64,000 bases of DNA from Nitrospiraceae bacterium (lineage in GTDB: Bacteria > Nitrospirota > Nitrospiria > Nitrospirales > Nitrospiraceae). The notes beneath the pieces were generated by a model. The model was not told where the DNA came from. It saw only the letters and a list, made by a program, of their open reading frames with translations, and searched no databases. The position numbers and the translations under genes were made by a program. The stretch covers positions 125,998 through 189,997 of the forward strand of contig CAKKRK010000001.1 in NCBI GenBank assembly GCA_919902665.1. Reading direction: 5' to 3'. Each line of letters begins with the position of its first letter. The first letter of the stretch is position 1. This document shows, piece after piece, positions 61,241-64,000 of the stretch.

Positions 61241-61837
61241 TTGCCAATGACCCACTCGAGACGGTTCACAATGCTCCTGCTAGCCCTCTCTCTCACAGGG
61301 GTGGGATGCGTCCATCGGATTCAGGTGACGCCTCTTCCCACCAGCGTGTCGTCCATCACAATCCCTCGAACGCTTCAGGCCGTTGTCAGCCCGATTGCGA
61401 TGGAAGGCGCGGACCATCGGCCAGGCATCGCCTTGCTGGAATGGCCGCATCTCGACCTGAAACAGGCGGTCTTGCGATACCTGCAACAACGAAGCACCTT
61501 CACGTCGGTCTCGCCTGACCCAGCCGACCTGACGCTTCGCGTGGCCACGAAATTGAGGCTGACCTCCCGCAGCAGCCTCTATCATTATCGAATCGTGCTA
61601 CAAGCAGAGATGAGCGAAGCTGCCGGGGTTATGAAGTCCTATCGCGCCGAACACACTGCAGCGGGATCGTCGGTGCGGTGGGTCACGGCGTCGGACCGTA
61701 ACCCCATCGAAACCGCGTTACAGGGAGCGTTGGAAGACTTAATGAGGCAGATCGAGGGGGACGGAGCACTCTACCTCATCCGAACAGAGCAACAGTTACA
61801 GAAGCTGCCCCATGATAAATCGTCACCCGGCAGCTAA
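61241..61837 (+). CDS. Putative lipoprotein
   Basis: LLALSLTGVGCVHRIQV lipobox-like signal. Confidence 0.65.
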   Translation: MPMTHSRRFTMLLLALSLTGVGCVHRIQVTPLPTSVSSITIPRTLQAVVSPIAMEGADHRPGIALLEWPHLDLKQAVLRYLQQRSTFTSVSPDPADLTLRVATKLRLTSRSSLYHYRIVLQAEMSEAAGVMKSYRAEHTAAGSSVRWVTASDRNPIETALQGALEDLMRQIEGDGALYLIRTEQQLQKLPHDKSSPGS

Positions 61838-62503
61838 GCCTTGGGCCATGGTCTCAGCTTTGTGAGAATCAGCCTTCTTACTCGGATCTTCCGCTGGACC
61901 TTCCACGTACTCTGGACAATCAAGGCGAAATGCCTGATCTCCGAATGCTGCATGGTAGAAGTCGCAGTGATGAGGTTGGTCCGATTCCGCATAGGCATGC
62001 GGACGGAAATGTTCGCAGGAGACGCACATGCGCGCAACAGGAATTTCTCCTTGCAATTGAAGCGCACGAATCAGCTTCACGAGCGAGCCAAGAAGCGCGA
62101 CCTGCTCTTGCACCGACAAATTCTCGGTCGCAGACGCCAGAATTTCCGGCCATCGGTTTTCCACATGACCTGCCTTAGCCCCAAGGGAGGTGAGGTGAAC
62201 CGTCACGACACGGTTGTCGAGTTCCCGACGGCGCCGGCGGACCAATCGCTTCCCCTCAAGCGTTCGGATGACCTCAGAAGCAGTCGGCAGTTTCACGGAG
62301 AGTTCTCGGGCAATCGTTGAGACGGTAGCCGAATGATTCGGTCGAGAGCGGAGAAACGTCAGCACTTGGATTTGCAAGGGACCAATCCCTGCCCGCCCCT
62401 TCCGTCTCCAGGCACGGCTCTTCATCGCCAGCCCGATTTTTGAAAGCCCCGTCACTAAACGATCAGGGAGCGACTCTTGATCGATTTTCATTAATGCGGT
62501 CAT
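61823..62503 (-). CDS. MarR-family regulator with Cys/His-rich C-terminal extension
   Basis: Winged-helix TVSTIARELSVKLPTASEVIRTLEGKRLVRRRRRELDNRVVTVHLT; CVSCEHFRPHAYAESDQPHHCDFYHAAFGDQAFRLDCPEY. Confidence 0.82.
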   Translation of the reverse strand: MTALMKIDQESLPDRLVTGLSKIGLAMKSRAWRRKGRAGIGPLQIQVLTFLRSRPNHSATVSTIARELSVKLPTASEVIRTLEGKRLVRRRRRELDNRVVTVHLTSLGAKAGHVENRWPEILASATENLSVQEQVALLGSLVKLIRALQLQGEIPVARMCVSCEHFRPHAYAESDQPHHCDFYHAAFGDQAFRLDCPEYVEGPAEDPSKKADSHKAETMAQGLAAG

Positions 62504-62608
62504 ACGGTTTCCTCTCTTGTTGATCCGAGAGGGTGTCAGTCTATGGCGCCTCCTTCCTTTCCGTCAAGCCTGTTCCACCGGCCATGAGCCACCCCCTACT
62601 TTTGATGT

Positions 62609-63466
62609 TCAGCGGACCACCAGCACGCCACAGTGAGCATGCTGCACCACGCGGGTGGAGACGCTGCCGAGCAAGACACGACGGATTGCGCCCATCCCCT
62701 TCGCTCCGGTCACAATCAGGTCCGCCTTCTCCTGTTTGGCCACCGTCAGAATCTCGTCAGCCGGCTTCCCCAGTCTCAAGACTTCACGTATCTGGAAGCC
62801 TGATTTCGCAAGCTTATCTCCATAGCGTTGCACCAGCGCTTTCCCGGCTTCTTTCACTTCCGGATACTTAAAATAGGGTACCGCATGCATCACGGTCACC
62901 ATGACCGGTTCGCGATCCGGACCATCAGGCATCGGATTGATCGTGCGAAGAAGAAACTTGACCGCCTTATTCGAGGCAGCCGACCCATCGACTGCCAGCA
63001 TCACATGCCGGACTGGCCGAGGGGGCTCTTTCACCACCAATACCGAGCAAGGGGCATGGTGGATGGCATGGTTTGAGATACTGCCCAGCATAAAGCGGTC
63101 TAAGGCATCCAAGCCTCGGGCCCCGATCGACAGGAGCCCGACCCCACGCTGCGCATGCTTCATGATCGTCACTGCCACCGCGCCCTGGTCGGTCGTCACG
63201 GTCCCGCTCAAGCCAAGCGCTGACAACAAACCCTCCGACTCTTTCTTAGTGGACTTGGCCACTGCCTCCATCCGCTTGACCTCGGACTGAATGTATCGTC
63301 CGGTCCCGACGATCGCCGGCTGGATCATAAAGGGAGCCCGAACGCTCGCCACATCGATGACATGCAACACACGAACGACCGGCTGCACCGCGAACGGCAT
63401 CTCCGCTAACCACTCGATCGCCCACTTACCATGTTTCGACCCATCAACTGTCGCAAGAATCTTCAT
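62609..63466 (-). CDS. Universal stress protein with two Usp domains
   Basis: MKILATVDGSKHGKWAIEWLAEM and HVMLAVDGSAASNKAVKFLL; GAKGMGAIRRVLLGSVSTRVVQHAHCGVLVVR. Confidence 0.92.
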   Translation of the reverse strand: MKILATVDGSKHGKWAIEWLAEMPFAVQPVVRVLHVIDVASVRAPFMIQPAIVGTGRYIQSEVKRMEAVAKSTKKESEGLLSALGLSGTVTTDQGAVAVTIMKHAQRGVGLLSIGARGLDALDRFMLGSISNHAIHHAPCSVLVVKEPPRPVRHVMLAVDGSAASNKAVKFLLRTINPMPDGPDREPVMVTVMHAVPYFKYPEVKEAGKALVQRYGDKLAKSGFQIREVLRLGKPADEILTVAKQEKADLIVTGAKGMGAIRRVLLGSVSTRVVQHAHCGVLVVR

Positions 63467-63506
63467 GTCGGATATCCTTTTTTTCGACGAGCTGCACCTA
63501 TATTGC

Positions 63507-64000
63507 TTAACAGACTGTACCGAACCGTTCTCGAAACGCTTCTGGAGACAGGTTGGCCAAGGCGGCACAGCGACCCAACATGTCCCGATTATTCACGTCG
63601 GCCTCCGTAAGTCGAATCATGTATTGGCGAGCGATCTGGTAGGACTGGGAATCGATATCCACCATTCTCACCTTGGTCCGTCCAGTGGTGGAATCCCCCA
63701 TCTGTTTGAACGGAATCGGAGTGAACCGTCCGTTTTGAATCGAGACCATGGCTGATGTCCCGCCGTCGAGCAGATACTGAGCGGCGCAATAGCCAAGATC
63801 GCGTGTGTATTCGATATCGTATGGAATCGGATCGGCACAGCGGAGCTCATATCCCACGTTCTTGGCCACCAGGCTGATGGAAAGCCCCAGCTGGTGAAGC
63901 TGCTTCGTCAGTTCACGCCGCAGCACGTCACCGATGTCTATCTCACTCATTCGTAAATGGCCGTGTTCGTCTCGTTCGACATGCTCTAACCCACCAAGAT
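63507..64000 (-). CDS. 6-phosphofructokinase (possibly PPi-dependent), C-terminal part truncated by window end
   Basis: NVGYELRCADPIPYDIEYTRDLGYCAAQYLLDGGTSAMVSIQNGRFTPIPF; frame open to the window end. Confidence 0.82.
   Translation of the reverse strand, partial: LGGLEHVERDEHGHLRMSEIDIGDVLRRELTKQLHQLGLSISLVAKNVGYELRCADPIPYDIEYTRDLGYCAAQYLLDGGTSAMVSIQNGRFTPIPFKQMGDSTTGRTKVRMVDIDSQSYQIARQYMIRLTEADVNNRDMLGRCAALANLSPEAFRERFGTVC

Overview
Bacterial chromosomal window of moderate-to-high GC with dense gene content on both strands. Gene content and the style of one intergenic repeat suggest Nitrospira or a relative; this is recognition only and was not searched. No phage, integrase, transposase or CRISPR array was seen. 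Housekeeping blocks: purK/purE, glnS, gltX with two tRNA-Gln and one tRNA-Glu gene, a complete isc Fe-S assembly operon (iscR-iscS-iscU-iscA-hscB-hscA-iscX) with a divergent ferredoxin, mrcA-like PBP1A, typA, and a pfk C-terminal part at the right edge. Accessory or unusual blocks: (1) an apparent operon of three tandem TolC-like proteins, an ABC-type membrane protein whose nucleotide-binding motifs are all degenerate, and an HlyD-like adaptor, divergent from a NhaR-like LysR regulator; (2) a hybrid histidine kinase lacking both the H-box His and the receiver Asp; (3) a polyamine-type cluster (agmatinase, pyruvoyl arginine decarboxylase, ALDH, deoxyhypusine-synthase-like protein with the catalytic Lys position read as Arg, coupled to a DsbA-like protein); (4) an 1886-aa multi-PAS hybrid kinase with near-identical tandem PAS repeats, followed by RR-Hpt-RR-RR genes; (5) a type I restriction-modification operon with a RhuM-like DNA-binding protein and a Doc/Fic protein inserted between hsdS and hsdR; (6) a tandem-domain PTPS/QueD-like protein, DUF3501, GlpC-like and rubrerythrin cluster. 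The best candidates for an undescribed system are (1) and (5). All calls come from reading translations and motifs; no database search was run.
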